Shown here piece after piece: positions 1 through 6,533 of a stretch of DNA of 6,533 nucleotides. A program made the translations under genes and the position numbers. How positions within the stretch are numbered: the first letter of the stretch is position 1; each line of letters starts with the position of its first letter. The DNA is from Actinomycetota bacterium (GTDB lineage Bacteria; Actinomycetota; Actinomycetes; Nanopelagicales; Nanopelagicaceae). The notes beneath the pieces are model-generated. The model was not told where the DNA came from. It saw nothing but the letters and a program-made list of their open reading frames with translations, and searched no databases. Location: positions 1-6,533 of the forward strand of contig CANLHE010000044.1 in NCBI GenBank assembly GCA_947490605.1, written 5' to 3'.

Positions 1-1
1 T

Positions 2-1867
2 GCACCAATTACAACATGGTTTTTAATTTGTTTATCGGTTCCAGTTGTTTTTGTTTTAGCTTGGCCAATTCATAGAGCTGCAATCAAAAATTTAACTCAC
101 CCAACTATGGACACTTTGGTCTCATTAGGTTCGCTTGTAGCACTTGGATGGAGCATCTACTCGGCATCAACCTATGTTTTAAAAGATAATGTAATGCCCG
201 CGATTTATGCTGAAGTTTCATCAGCGGTAATATTCTTCGTAATGCTTGGTCGATATTTAGAGCATCGAGCAAAGCGCAAAGCCGGCTCAGCATTAGCTGA
301 GTTATTTAAGTTATCTGCAGGCACTGTCGAAGTAAAGCGTGGAGGGATCACATCAGTAATCTCCATCGATGAGCTTGAGATCGGTGATTTATTTGTTGTA
401 AAGCCGGGAGACTCAATTGCAACAGATGGACAGGTGGTTTCTGGATTTAGCACAATTAATAACTCATTTTTAACTGGAGAAGTGACACCTATTGAAGTAG
501 CAATAAATGATTTGGTATTTGCTGGATCGATTAATAACAATGGTAATTTAATTGTTAGAGCGAGTCGAATTGGATCAGATACAGAATTAGCTCGAATTAC
601 TCGAATGGTACTTGCCGCACAATCAGAGAAAGCACCTGCTCAACAATTAGCTGACCGCGTAAGTAGGGTTTTTGTACCTATTGTCTTATTACTTTCACTT
701 TCAACTTTTATTGCCTGGTACTTAAATGGAACGGCCCTATCTCAATCAATCGCTACTGCTGTAGCTGTATTAGTTATTGCCTGCCCATGCGCACTTGGGC
801 TAGCAACTCCAATTGCACTTCTAGTTGCATCTGGTAAAGCGGCAAAGAGCGGCATAGTTATTAGATCTCCAAGATCAATTGAAAAAGCAACTGGAATTAC
901 CGATGTGGTCTTTGATAAGACTGGAACCTTAACTACTGGTCAAATGCTCCTACAAGAGATGGTTTTGATTGATAATCCACTTTCCACAGAGAGCACTGCC
1001 ATCAGAGCTTCTGATCTGATGAGTTACGCATTAAGTATTGAAAGTCTTGATTCACATCCAATTGCAGTCGCGATTGCAAATGCATTATCAAAACAAGGTA
1101 TTGAATCATTTACTGTTACTGATTTTGAGCACACATCTGGTGTTGGTGCTGCAGCTAGAGTCCACCCAGTTGGATTAGCTACTTCTAAAGCGGTTTTAAT
1201 CGGATCACCAATCTCAATTGCTCGTAGTACTACCGAATTTTCACCTAAATTAACTGCTGCGATTGAGGCTGCTAAAGCAAGAGCGAACTCAGTTGCTGTT
1301 CTTGCAATCGATGGACTGGCATATGGAGTATTTGAAGTTGGCGATCAGGTTAAACCCGATAGTAAAGATGCAATAAATAGATTACATGCTGCCAAATTAA
1401 ATACTTGGTTGGTTACTGGAGATGGTGAAGTTGCGGCAATCTCAATGGGCGCTCAAGTAGGAATTCCAATTGATCATATCTTTGCCTCTGCTTATCCTAG
1501 TGACAAATTAGATTTTGTTGTATCACTCCAAGAAAAAGGTAAGGTCTTAATGATTGGTGATGGAATTAATGATGCTGCAGCTATTGCCCAATCTGATTTA
1601 AGTATTGCAATGGGATCTGGCACAGATACTGCAATTGCCGCAGCAGATATAACCTTAATAAGACCTTCTCTGATTGCTGCCCTTGATGCCATAAGAATTT
1701 CAAAGAAAACGACAAAAATAATTAAATCTAATTTAATTTGGGCTTTTTTATATAACATTGTTTGCATACCAGTTGCCGCAAGTGGAAATTTGGCACCAAT
1801 GTATGCAGCTGGTGCAATGTCGATTTCTTCACTATTTGTGGTTGTAAATAGTTTACGTATCAAGTAA
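2..1867 (+). CDS. copA: Copper-exporting P1B-type ATPase, 5'-truncated by window edge
   Basis: P-type ATPase that couples ATP hydrolysis to Cu(I) export across the cytoplasmic membrane. The reading frame is open from base 2, giving 621 visible residues. The ATG at 107 is not the start: it lies inside the conserved stretch TMDTLVSLG, and the upstream codons also read as CopA (AWPIHRAAIKNL). Visible in order: actuator-domain LTGE (bases 470-481), the CPC metal-site motif in a membrane helix (782-790), the phosphorylation motif DKTGT (914-928), the nucleotide-domain HP (1055-1060), GDGIND (1556-1573), the helix-7 YN pair (1751-1756) and the helix-8 MSISS motif (1817-1831). CPC, YN and MxxSS together are the signature of the Cu(I) subgroup. 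The ending (SSLFVVVNSLRIK) is complete and of actinobacterial style. The N-terminal heavy-metal-associated domain and first helices would lie to the left. The gene converges on a tRNA gene 4 bases away. Silver as a second substrate cannot be excluded. Confidence 0.95.
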   Translation, partial: APITTWFLICLSVPVVFVLAWPIHRAAIKNLTHPTMDTLVSLGSLVALGWSIYSASTYVLKDNVMPAIYAEVSSAVIFFVMLGRYLEHRAKRKAGSALAELFKLSAGTVEVKRGGITSVISIDELEIGDLFVVKPGDSIATDGQVVSGFSTINNSFLTGEVTPIEVAINDLVFAGSINNNGNLIVRASRIGSDTELARITRMVLAAQSEKAPAQQLADRVSRVFVPIVLLLSLSTFIAWYLNGTALSQSIATAVAVLVIACPCALGLATPIALLVASGKAAKSGIVIRSPRSIEKATGITDVVFDKTGTLTTGQMLLQEMVLIDNPLSTESTAIRASDLMSYALSIESLDSHPIAVAIANALSKQGIESFTVTDFEHTSGVGAAARVHPVGLATSKAVLIGSPISIARSTTEFSPKLTAAIEAAKARANSVAVLAIDGLAYGVFEVGDQVKPDSKDAINRLHAAKLNTWLVTGDGEVAAISMGAQVGIPIDHIFASAYPSDKLDFVVSLQEKGKVLMIGDGINDAAAIAQSDLSIAMGSGTDTAIAAADITLIRPSLIAALDAIRISKKTTKIIKSNLIWAFLYNIVCIPVAASGNLAPMYAAGAMSISSLFVVVNSLRIK

Positions 1868-1871
1868 AAAT

Positions 1872-1948
<77 letters not shown>

Positions 1949-1959
1949 TCGGTAATGAA

Positions 1960-1988
1960 ATCTTAGAGCAGATGGGCAATTAACCCAA
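1960..1988 (-). promoter_or_regulatory. Candidate promoter for the initiator tRNA
   Basis: On the minus strand a -35-like TTGGGT (1988-1983) and a -10-like TAAGAT (1965-1960) are separated by 17 bases. The -10 ends 11 bases before the mature tRNA 5' end, so transcription would begin only a few bases upstream of it, which is reasonable for a tRNA gene. The match to the consensus is partial (3/6 and 4/6), and the -35 overlaps a small inverted repeat, so this is a proposal only. Confidence 0.35.
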
Positions 1989-2002
1989 ATGGGTTGTATT
2001 AA

Positions 2003-4924
2003 TTATCTATTTTGAGCAGAAACTAATGCGCTAATTGCTGCTTTAACTCTTGCTCTTGCTTTGTCTTCAGCAGCGCCATCTAAACGTTTTTGTGCAGCTT
2101 CAAGATCTGCATATGCAGATTGTAGTGAAGCAATTGCAGACCTAATCGCTTGGCTACTACCAACCCCACCATTTATTGGCGCATTAGATTGATTGTCCGA
2201 AACTGTAGTTCCAGAGTTGCCACCAAATACTTGGTCTAGCGCACCTTGTAAGGTTTCACTAAATCCAATTTGATCTCCAAAAGAAACTAATACTTTTTGT
2301 AGTAGTGGGTAAGCAGCAGTATTTCCGGTTGCTCTTACATAAACTGGTTGCACATAAAGTAAGCCCTTACCAACTGGAAGGGTTAATAAGTTACCTAGCA
2401 CTACATCAGATCCACCCTGGCGGAGCAATGAAAGTGAGGTTGCTACTTCAGGCTTTGCCTCAAAGTTAGATGAAACTTGGGATGGACCAGCAATATTTGT
2501 TGATCGTGGAAGTTGTAGCACAGTAATTTTTCCATACTCATCACCAGCGTCAGAGTTAACAACTGCGAGAGCGGTTAAGTTCTCACGTCCACCTCTTGGT
2601 ACAAATGGTGTGTACAAAGAAAATGTCGGCTTACTTTGACCAGGAATTTGCATAGTTAAGTAATAAGGAGGTTGATTTCCAGAGTTTGATCCAAAACTAG
2701 AAGGATCAAGTGGTACGCGCCAGAAGTCTTGGCCGCCATAAAAAGCATCAGCGGTAGTGACATGGTAAGCACTCAAAATATCTCTTTGAACCCGGAACAT
2801 ATCCTCTGGGTATCTAACATGAGCTAATAATGCTTGTGAAATTTCACTCTTTGGCTTAACGGTTCCTGGAAACGCTTTACTCCAAGTTGCTAATACTGGA
2901 TCTTTTTCATCCCATTGATACAAAGAAACGGTTCCATCATAAGCATCAACAGTTGCTTTAACTGAGTTTCGAATGTAGTTAACATTTTTATCATCTAGTG
3001 AAGCAACCGCATTTGATCTACTCGTTAGCGCATCACCAGTATTTGCAAGATTTACCAGTCGAGAGTTTGGGTATCCCGCACTAGTTGTATATCCATCAAT
3101 TATCCAAAGGATTTTGCCATCAATTATTGCTGGATATGGATCCCCGTCTAACGTCAACCAAGGCGCAACTTTTGCCACTCGATCGCGTGGATGACGATCA
3201 AAAAGTATCTTTGAATCAGCATTAATTAAGTTAGATAAAACAATTCTCTGCTCTTGATATTTAATTGCAAATAATAAACGGGAGAAGATTGAACCCATCG
3301 GCACGCCACCTTTGCCGGTATATGTGTAATTCTTTTGACCATTTGCAGAGTTATCATCTGGGTAATCAAGCTCTACTGGATTACTTGCTGCTGGTCCGCC
3401 AATAATTGAATAATCTGGAACATTTTCACCAAAATAAATGCGAGGCTCAAACTCACCTAAGCCTTTTGTAGGTGGAATGTCGCCAACTGTAAAGCTTGGT
3501 TTGCCATCAGCATCAACGGTATTTCCAAACGCGCCAACCATTCCAAAACCATGGGTATATACCAAGTGATCATTAATCCAATTTCGAGATGGATTACCAT
3601 CAATATTTAATTCACGAACAGAAACAACTACATCGCGCTCTTTACCATTAATTGTGTAACGATCAATATCTAGTGAATCAGCAAAGCTGTAGTACGGCTT
3701 AATTTGTTGTAATTGTCTAAAAGTTGCCGATAAAACATTTGGATCCATTAAACGAATATTGGCAATTGTTGCCGCATCATTTGCTAGTTGGCCAGCTGAA
3801 GTAGTAACTGTTGCTTGATAATCTTTAACCTCAACCCCATCTAAGCCATAAGCAATACGGGTTGCATCAATATTTTTCTGAATATAAGGAGCCTCTTTAG
3901 TGGATTCAGATGGTTTAACTTGAAATTGTTGGATTGTTGCTGGATAAACGCCAGCAATTAATACTGAGGCAATCACCATTAATGCCACACCGGCAGTCGG
4001 TAATAACCATGATTTGCGAACAATGTTGGCAAAGAAGAGCAAGGAACAAACCACTGCAATTGCTGCCAATATTGATTTGGCAGGAAGAAGGGCGTTTACA
4101 TCTGTATAGGTAAGTCCGGTAATTAATCGACCCTCTTTTAAAGTAAGGGCGTAGCGATCAAACCAATATGCAACAGCTTTTAGTAATACTAAAAGACCTA
4201 GCAAAATAGAAAGCTGAACCCGAGCGGCAACAGTTGTTCGATCTTCTTTTACTTGAGTGCGAATACCACCATAGATGTAGTGAACTGCTGCTGCGGCTAG
4301 TAATGCCAAAATAATGGTTGAGATACCCCAACCTATTAATGATTGGTACATCGGTAACTTAAAGGCAAAAAATGAAATATCTTTGCCAAATTGTGGATCG
4401 ACAGTTCCAAAATTTGTTGAGTTGTTAAATAGCAACCACTGTTGCCATAGCCTGGAACCAGTACTGCCAGCAAAGTAGAAGAGTGTTAAAAATACGCCAA
4501 TACCAACAAGCCTACGAATTGGCTCAAGTTGAGCCCGATACCTTTCAAGATTATCAGCTTCAACTGCTACTGGAACATAAATTGGACGCTTGCGAAAGGC
4601 TAGATAAATATTTAATGTAATAAATAATGAAGTTACAAGTCCAAACCCAATAAATAAATAAATCTTAGTGAACAATGTTGTTTGCCAAACGTTTACAAAA
4701 TCAACTGAGCGATACCAAAGTAAGTCAGCATAAAAACCGCTTGAAGAAATCAAAATACTACTTAAAACAAATAAGACAATTGCAGTAATTGTTAGTGGAC
4801 TTACTCGACGTTTTCCAGGTCCGCGATTTGCAAATGGGTTTGGAAAATTACCACCAAGACCACTACCGCCAAATGGGTTGTTATTGCGATTAAATCCGCC
4901 GCCACCAAAACCAGAGTTGCTCAT
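2003..4924 (-). CDS. UPF0182 family large membrane protein
   Basis: A 973-residue integral membrane protein of the UPF0182 (COG1615) family, whose function is not established; I assign none. Residues 1-42 are a Gly/Asn/Pro-rich, presumably disordered N-terminus ending in the basic patch GKRRVS. Seven hydrophobic helices follow at about 44-63, 87-109, 138-156, 194-217, 236-256, 284-304 and 307-327. From about residue 330 to the end is a large soluble domain, probably extracytoplasmic. Family hallmarks are easy to read: FQVKPSES, the PYIQKNIDATRIAYGLDGV stretch, NIRLMDPNVLSATFRQLQQ, HLVYTHGFG and PRIYFGE. A Gly/Asn/Ser linker precedes a helical, charged C-terminal tail (about 924-973). The start ATG lies 19 bases after the stop of the upstream protease gene, with no convincing Shine-Dalgarno, which suggests translation coupled to that gene. 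The pairing resembles Rv3193c/Rv3194c of M. tuberculosis (from memory). Confidence 0.93.
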   Translation of the reverse strand: MSNSGFGGGGFNRNNNPFGGSGLGGNFPNPFANRGPGKRRVSPLTITAIVLFVLSSILISSSGFYADLLWYRSVDFVNVWQTTLFTKIYLFIGFGLVTSLFITLNIYLAFRKRPIYVPVAVEADNLERYRAQLEPIRRLVGIGVFLTLFYFAGSTGSRLWQQWLLFNNSTNFGTVDPQFGKDISFFAFKLPMYQSLIGWGISTIILALLAAAAVHYIYGGIRTQVKEDRTTVAARVQLSILLGLLVLLKAVAYWFDRYALTLKEGRLITGLTYTDVNALLPAKSILAAIAVVCSLLFFANIVRKSWLLPTAGVALMVIASVLIAGVYPATIQQFQVKPSESTKEAPYIQKNIDATRIAYGLDGVEVKDYQATVTTSAGQLANDAATIANIRLMDPNVLSATFRQLQQIKPYYSFADSLDIDRYTINGKERDVVVSVRELNIDGNPSRNWINDHLVYTHGFGMVGAFGNTVDADGKPSFTVGDIPPTKGLGEFEPRIYFGENVPDYSIIGGPAASNPVELDYPDDNSANGQKNYTYTGKGGVPMGSIFSRLLFAIKYQEQRIVLSNLINADSKILFDRHPRDRVAKVAPWLTLDGDPYPAIIDGKILWIIDGYTTSAGYPNSRLVNLANTGDALTSRSNAVASLDDKNVNYIRNSVKATVDAYDGTVSLYQWDEKDPVLATWSKAFPGTVKPKSEISQALLAHVRYPEDMFRVQRDILSAYHVTTADAFYGGQDFWRVPLDPSSFGSNSGNQPPYYLTMQIPGQSKPTFSLYTPFVPRGGRENLTALAVVNSDAGDEYGKITVLQLPRSTNIAGPSQVSSNFEAKPEVATSLSLLRQGGSDVVLGNLLTLPVGKGLLYVQPVYVRATGNTAAYPLLQKVLVSFGDQIGFSETLQGALDQVFGGNSGTTVSDNQSNAPINGGVGSSQAIRSAIASLQSAYADLEAAQKRLDGAAEDKARARVKAAISALVSAQNR

Positions 4925-4943
4925 TAGCCGATCTTATCTATTT

Positions 4944-6005
4944 CTAGGAAATCACTCCACAACTTGGATATTTACCATTATCTGGCAGATTTAGTACTGA
5001 AATTGCCTCAGTAAGTGTGGCGACCGGCACAATTTTCATCTCCCCGGATCCGCCGCTATTTGTTAGCTGGCTCTGGTCTTTTATATCACTGCAGTTCTGA
5101 GCCGGTGTTAAAAAGATTTTAACGCCATCTCTTTTCGCTCCAATTATTTTCTCAGCAATTCCTCCGATTGGGCCTACCTTACCTTCGGATGTAATTGTGC
5201 CAGTTCCTGCAATATTTCTGGAATGAATTAAATCTTTTGGTGTTAACTTCTCAATTACACCCAATGCAAAAATCAAGCCACCGCTTGGTCCGCCAGTTTC
5301 AGCAAGTTTAATTCTCACATCAATTGGAAAGACAAACTTTTGTTCAATATTTATGCCGATAAAAGCAGATCCATCATCTCGGGCTGAAAGTTTGATTTGC
5401 TTACTCACTATCTCAGTGCCTGAGCGCAAAACTTTGATACTGACTAAATCTCCCGGTGTTTTTTTATCTAAAAAATCGATAATGTCTGGTTGGGAATTAA
5501 ATGTTTTATCATCGATTGATATCACTTCATCTTGTGCCAAAAGTGATTTATAAGCATTGGATTTTTCATTAACTTCAACAATTACTAACTTTGAGGTGCT
5601 TTGATAGCCAAGGTATGAGAGCGCAGCCGCGGTTGCATTAGCTTGCGAGCTATTCATCTCATCTGTGCCATTTTTAATAGATTGGGCAGTGCTCTCACCC
5701 TTTGGATAAATTTCAGCTCGAGGCAGAACTGCTCGGTTTTTATCAAACCAACCATACAAAACATCAAACCCAGTTATGTAAGAATCTGGGTCGGTAACCA
5801 TCACCGATGTAACTGATAACTTTCCGGTGGTCGGATAGGTTTTTGCGCCACTGATAGTGATTGCTGAACCTAAAATATTTTGTGGTGTACCTGGTGAAAG
5901 TATTACAAATGGTGAAGGTAAGAAAAAGGCAGCAACTAGTAAGAGAAGCACCGCTATTTTTGTTGGGGTAGGAAATTTAGGCCTTACTGGCAGAATAGAT
6001 TTCAT
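4944..6005 (-). CDS. Membrane-anchored PDZ / Lon-type (S16) serine protease, YlbL-like
   Basis: A 353-residue predicted protease facing outside the cytoplasm. A short basic N-terminus is followed by a single hydrophobic segment (about residues 16-36, an uncleaved anchor or signal) and then SPGTPQNILG, a sequence typical of this family. A PDZ domain spans about 125-205 (including AQDEVISIDDK and the TPGDLVSIKVLRSG stretch). The C-terminal third is a Lon proteolytic domain: the nucleophile Ser241 sits in GGPSGGL and the partner Lys286 in GGIAEKIIGAKRDG. The 45-residue spacing is close to that of the Lon Ser-Lys dyad, so the protein looks catalytically intact. There is no ATPase domain, so it is not a true Lon. 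The gene starts 9 bases after the small membrane protein gene and ends 19 bases before the UPF0182 gene, so all three probably form one transcript. No good Shine-Dalgarno lies close to the ATG; the nearest purine run (AAGAAGAG) is more than 15 bases away. The substrate is unknown; the adjacent UPF0182 protein is one possible partner. Confidence 0.92.
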   Translation of the reverse strand: MKSILPVRPKFPTPTKIAVLLLLVAAFFLPSPFVILSPGTPQNILGSAITISGAKTYPTTGKLSVTSVMVTDPDSYITGFDVLYGWFDKNRAVLPRAEIYPKGESTAQSIKNGTDEMNSSQANATAAALSYLGYQSTSKLVIVEVNEKSNAYKSLLAQDEVISIDDKTFNSQPDIIDFLDKKTPGDLVSIKVLRSGTEIVSKQIKLSARDDGSAFIGINIEQKFVFPIDVRIKLAETGGPSGGLIFALGVIEKLTPKDLIHSRNIAGTGTITSEGKVGPIGGIAEKIIGAKRDGVKIFLTPAQNCSDIKDQSQLTNSGGSGEMKIVPVATLTEAISVLNLPDNGKYPSCGVIS

Positions 6006-6014
6006 TTAAATAAT

Positions 6015-6197
6015 CTAATTACTCTTCTTTTTCTTAAAGGTATTTTGAAATTTATTAAAACTATTAACCGAGCGGTTTGTCTGGTTGTCATACTTTGATT
6101 TGTATTTTGTGATCCAGATTCCATAGCCAATCGCGCAAAGCACGGCACCGATCGGGATAACCCACCAAATTAGGGCGGCGGCCGAGGCTGAGTTCAT
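6015..6197 (-). CDS. Small single-helix membrane protein, unknown function
   Basis: A 60-residue protein that I do not recognise by name. Residues about 8-29 form one hydrophobic helix (ALIWWVIPIGAVLCAIGYGI), followed by a hydrophilic tail rich in Lys, Asn and Gln that ends in KKKKSN. By the positive-inside rule the N-terminus should lie outside and the basic tail in the cytoplasm. Support for a real gene: an AGGA Shine-Dalgarno 8 bases before the ATG, the same strand as the downstream protease gene with only a 9-base gap, and a position directly behind the divergent intergenic region, making it the first gene of the transcript. No catalytic motif is visible. It could be an accessory subunit or regulator of the downstream protease or UPF0182 protein, but that rests on position alone. 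Confidence 0.78.
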   Translation of the reverse strand: MNSASAAALIWWVIPIGAVLCAIGYGIWITKYKSKYDNQTNRSVNSFNKFQNTFKKKKSN

Positions 6198-6205
6198 ATA
6201 GGTAA

Positions 6206-6209
6206 TCCT
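6206..6209 (-). promoter_or_regulatory. Shine-Dalgarno of the small membrane protein gene
   Basis: AGGA on the minus strand, 8 bases before the ATG at 6197. It is the clearest ribosome-binding site of the three minus-strand genes, fits a lead position in the operon, and supports this start for the 60-residue protein. Confidence 0.6.
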
Positions 6210-6241
6210 AATGAGCAGGGAAGAAAAATGGTGTCATTATT

Positions 6242-6272
6242 GTTCTATTAGAATCAGATATCTTAAGGTCAA
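6242..6272. promoter_or_regulatory. Candidate divergent promoter region with overlapping -10 elements
   Basis: This is the core of the 97-bp spacer between the small membrane protein gene (left, minus) and the metalloprotease gene (right, plus). On the minus strand a good -35 match, TTGACC, lies at 6272-6267; possible -10s are TCTAAT (6252-6247, short 14-base spacing) or TAGAAC (6247-6242, long 19-base spacing). On the plus strand TAGAAT (6249-6254) or TATCTT (6259-6264) could be the -10, without a convincing -35. The centre is an 11-bp perfect palindrome, TTCTATTAGAA (6243-6253), with AGATATCT (6256-6263) beside it. Some promoter for both directions must lie in this spacer if the genes are not read from elsewhere; the exact elements are uncertain. 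Confidence 0.4.
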
Positions 6273-6278
6273 AGCGAT

Positions 6279-6294
6279 GAGGGTGGTTGGGTAA
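6279..6294 (+). promoter_or_regulatory. Purine-rich ribosome-binding region and start-defining stop codon of the metalloprotease gene
   Basis: GAGGG (6279-6283) resembles a Shine-Dalgarno but is 11 bases from the ATG, slightly far; the G-rich stretch between (GGTTGGG) may contribute. An in-frame TAA at 6292-6294 directly abuts the ATG at 6295, so the coding region cannot extend further upstream. This fixes 6295 as the earliest possible start. Confidence 0.45.
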
Positions 6295-6533
6295 ATGAGT
6301 TTTGGGTTTTTACCAAATGAAGGACAACCAGATTTTGAAGCATTGCTAAAGCAATTCTCAGAAATGGGAATTGATCCTGGCGCATTAGCAGGTGCCAAAT
6401 CTTTTTTAGAGAGTATGGGATCAGCTAAAACTGGAAGTGATCAGAATTTAATTACGGTAGCAGCACTTAGAGATATTGCTAAAGAAATTATCTCAGCAAA
6501 AGGTGACCTGCCAGTTGGTACCGCAGATCAAGA
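6295..6533 (+). CDS. Probable zinc-dependent metalloprotease (DUF2342 family), N-terminal part, cut by window edge
   Basis: An open frame of 79 codons plus two bases running off the right edge, beginning MSFGFLPNEGQPDFEALLKQ. The opening FGFLP, the helical segment around LLKQFSEMGIDPGALAG and the region LITVAALRDIAKEIISAKGD followed by LPVGTADQ resemble the N-terminus of the actinobacterial DUF2342 / zincin-like metalloprotease family, whose members have a variable Gly-rich start and then a conserved 'V..a.lRDIA' helix. The catalytic HExxH motif would be far downstream, outside the window, so the activity is not shown here. Position strengthens the call: this family is divergently transcribed from the PDZ protease and UPF0182 genes in mycobacteria (Rv3195 beside Rv3194c, from memory). 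The visible N-terminus has no signal peptide, so the protein is probably cytoplasmic. Confidence 0.72.
   Translation, partial: MSFGFLPNEGQPDFEALLKQFSEMGIDPGALAGAKSFLESMGSAKTGSDQNLITVAALRDIAKEIISAKGDLPVGTADQ

Noticed and set aside
107..109. ATG at 107 as the start of the copper ATPase
   Set aside because: The frame is open back to base 2 and the upstream 35 codons read as CopA sequence; this Met lies within the conserved TMDTLVSLG region.
105..540. Minus-strand ORFs of 62 and 111 codons within the copper ATPase gene
   Set aside because: They lie fully antisense to a gene with strong family motifs and show no recognisable protein features.
1492..1863. Minus-strand ORF of 123 codons downstream of the tRNA
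   Set aside because: It is antisense to the CopA segment containing GDGIND and helix 8, and its hydrophobic residues are a by-product of the complementary strand.
1982..1995. Inverted repeat AACCCAAATGGGTT as an intrinsic terminator after the UPF0182 gene
   Set aside because: The stem is only 5-6 bp with a very small loop, and no T-run follows it on the minus strand; it also overlaps a plausible tRNA -35 element.
5353..5553. Plus-strand ORF of 66 codons within the PDZ-Lon protease gene
   Set aside because: It is antisense to the well-supported PDZ domain, with no ribosome-binding site or family likeness.

Overview
The window looks like chromosomal DNA from a low-GC, streamlined actinobacterium. 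A freshwater acI-type lineage (Nanopelagicales, such as Planktophila or Nanopelagicus) is my best guess. Three things point this way: the gene set (UPF0182 membrane protein, Lon-like PDZ protease and divergent DUF2342-type zinc metalloprotease) is typically actinobacterial; the DNA is clearly AT-rich by eye; and intergenic gaps are very short (4, 9 and 19 bases). The taxonomic placement is inference.

Left part (2-1867, + strand): the 3' two-thirds or more of a copper-type P1B ATPase (CopA/CtpV-like). It is open at the left edge of the window, so its N-terminal metal-binding domain and first membrane helices lie outside. It converges on a tRNA gene on the minus strand (1872-1948), which has every hallmark of the initiator tRNA-fMet. 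Only 4 bases separate them.

Middle and right (6197 down to 2003, - strand): a compact, probably co-transcribed set of three envelope genes. In order of transcription these are a 60-residue single-helix membrane protein, a membrane-anchored PDZ plus Lon-type serine protease (353 aa), and a large UPF0182 protein with seven N-terminal membrane helices and a big extracytoplasmic domain (973 aa). Across a 97-bp intergenic region a divergent gene begins at 6295 on the + strand. It is cut by the right edge and its visible 79 codons resemble the N-terminus of the actinobacterial DUF2342 zinc-dependent metalloprotease family.

From memory, the UPF0182 / PDZ-protease / divergent metalloprotease order matches the Mycobacterium tuberculosis Rv3193c-Rv3194c-Rv3195 neighbourhood. 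The right-hand block therefore appears to be a conserved actinobacterial locus of poorly understood function, with two proteases flanking an uncharacterised membrane protein and a small membrane protein added. I saw no mobile element, CRISPR array, repeat family or obviously foreign segment. Nothing here amounts to a clear new defence or biosynthetic system. The most interesting parts are the uncharacterised envelope/protease cluster with its small membrane protein and the divergent control region.
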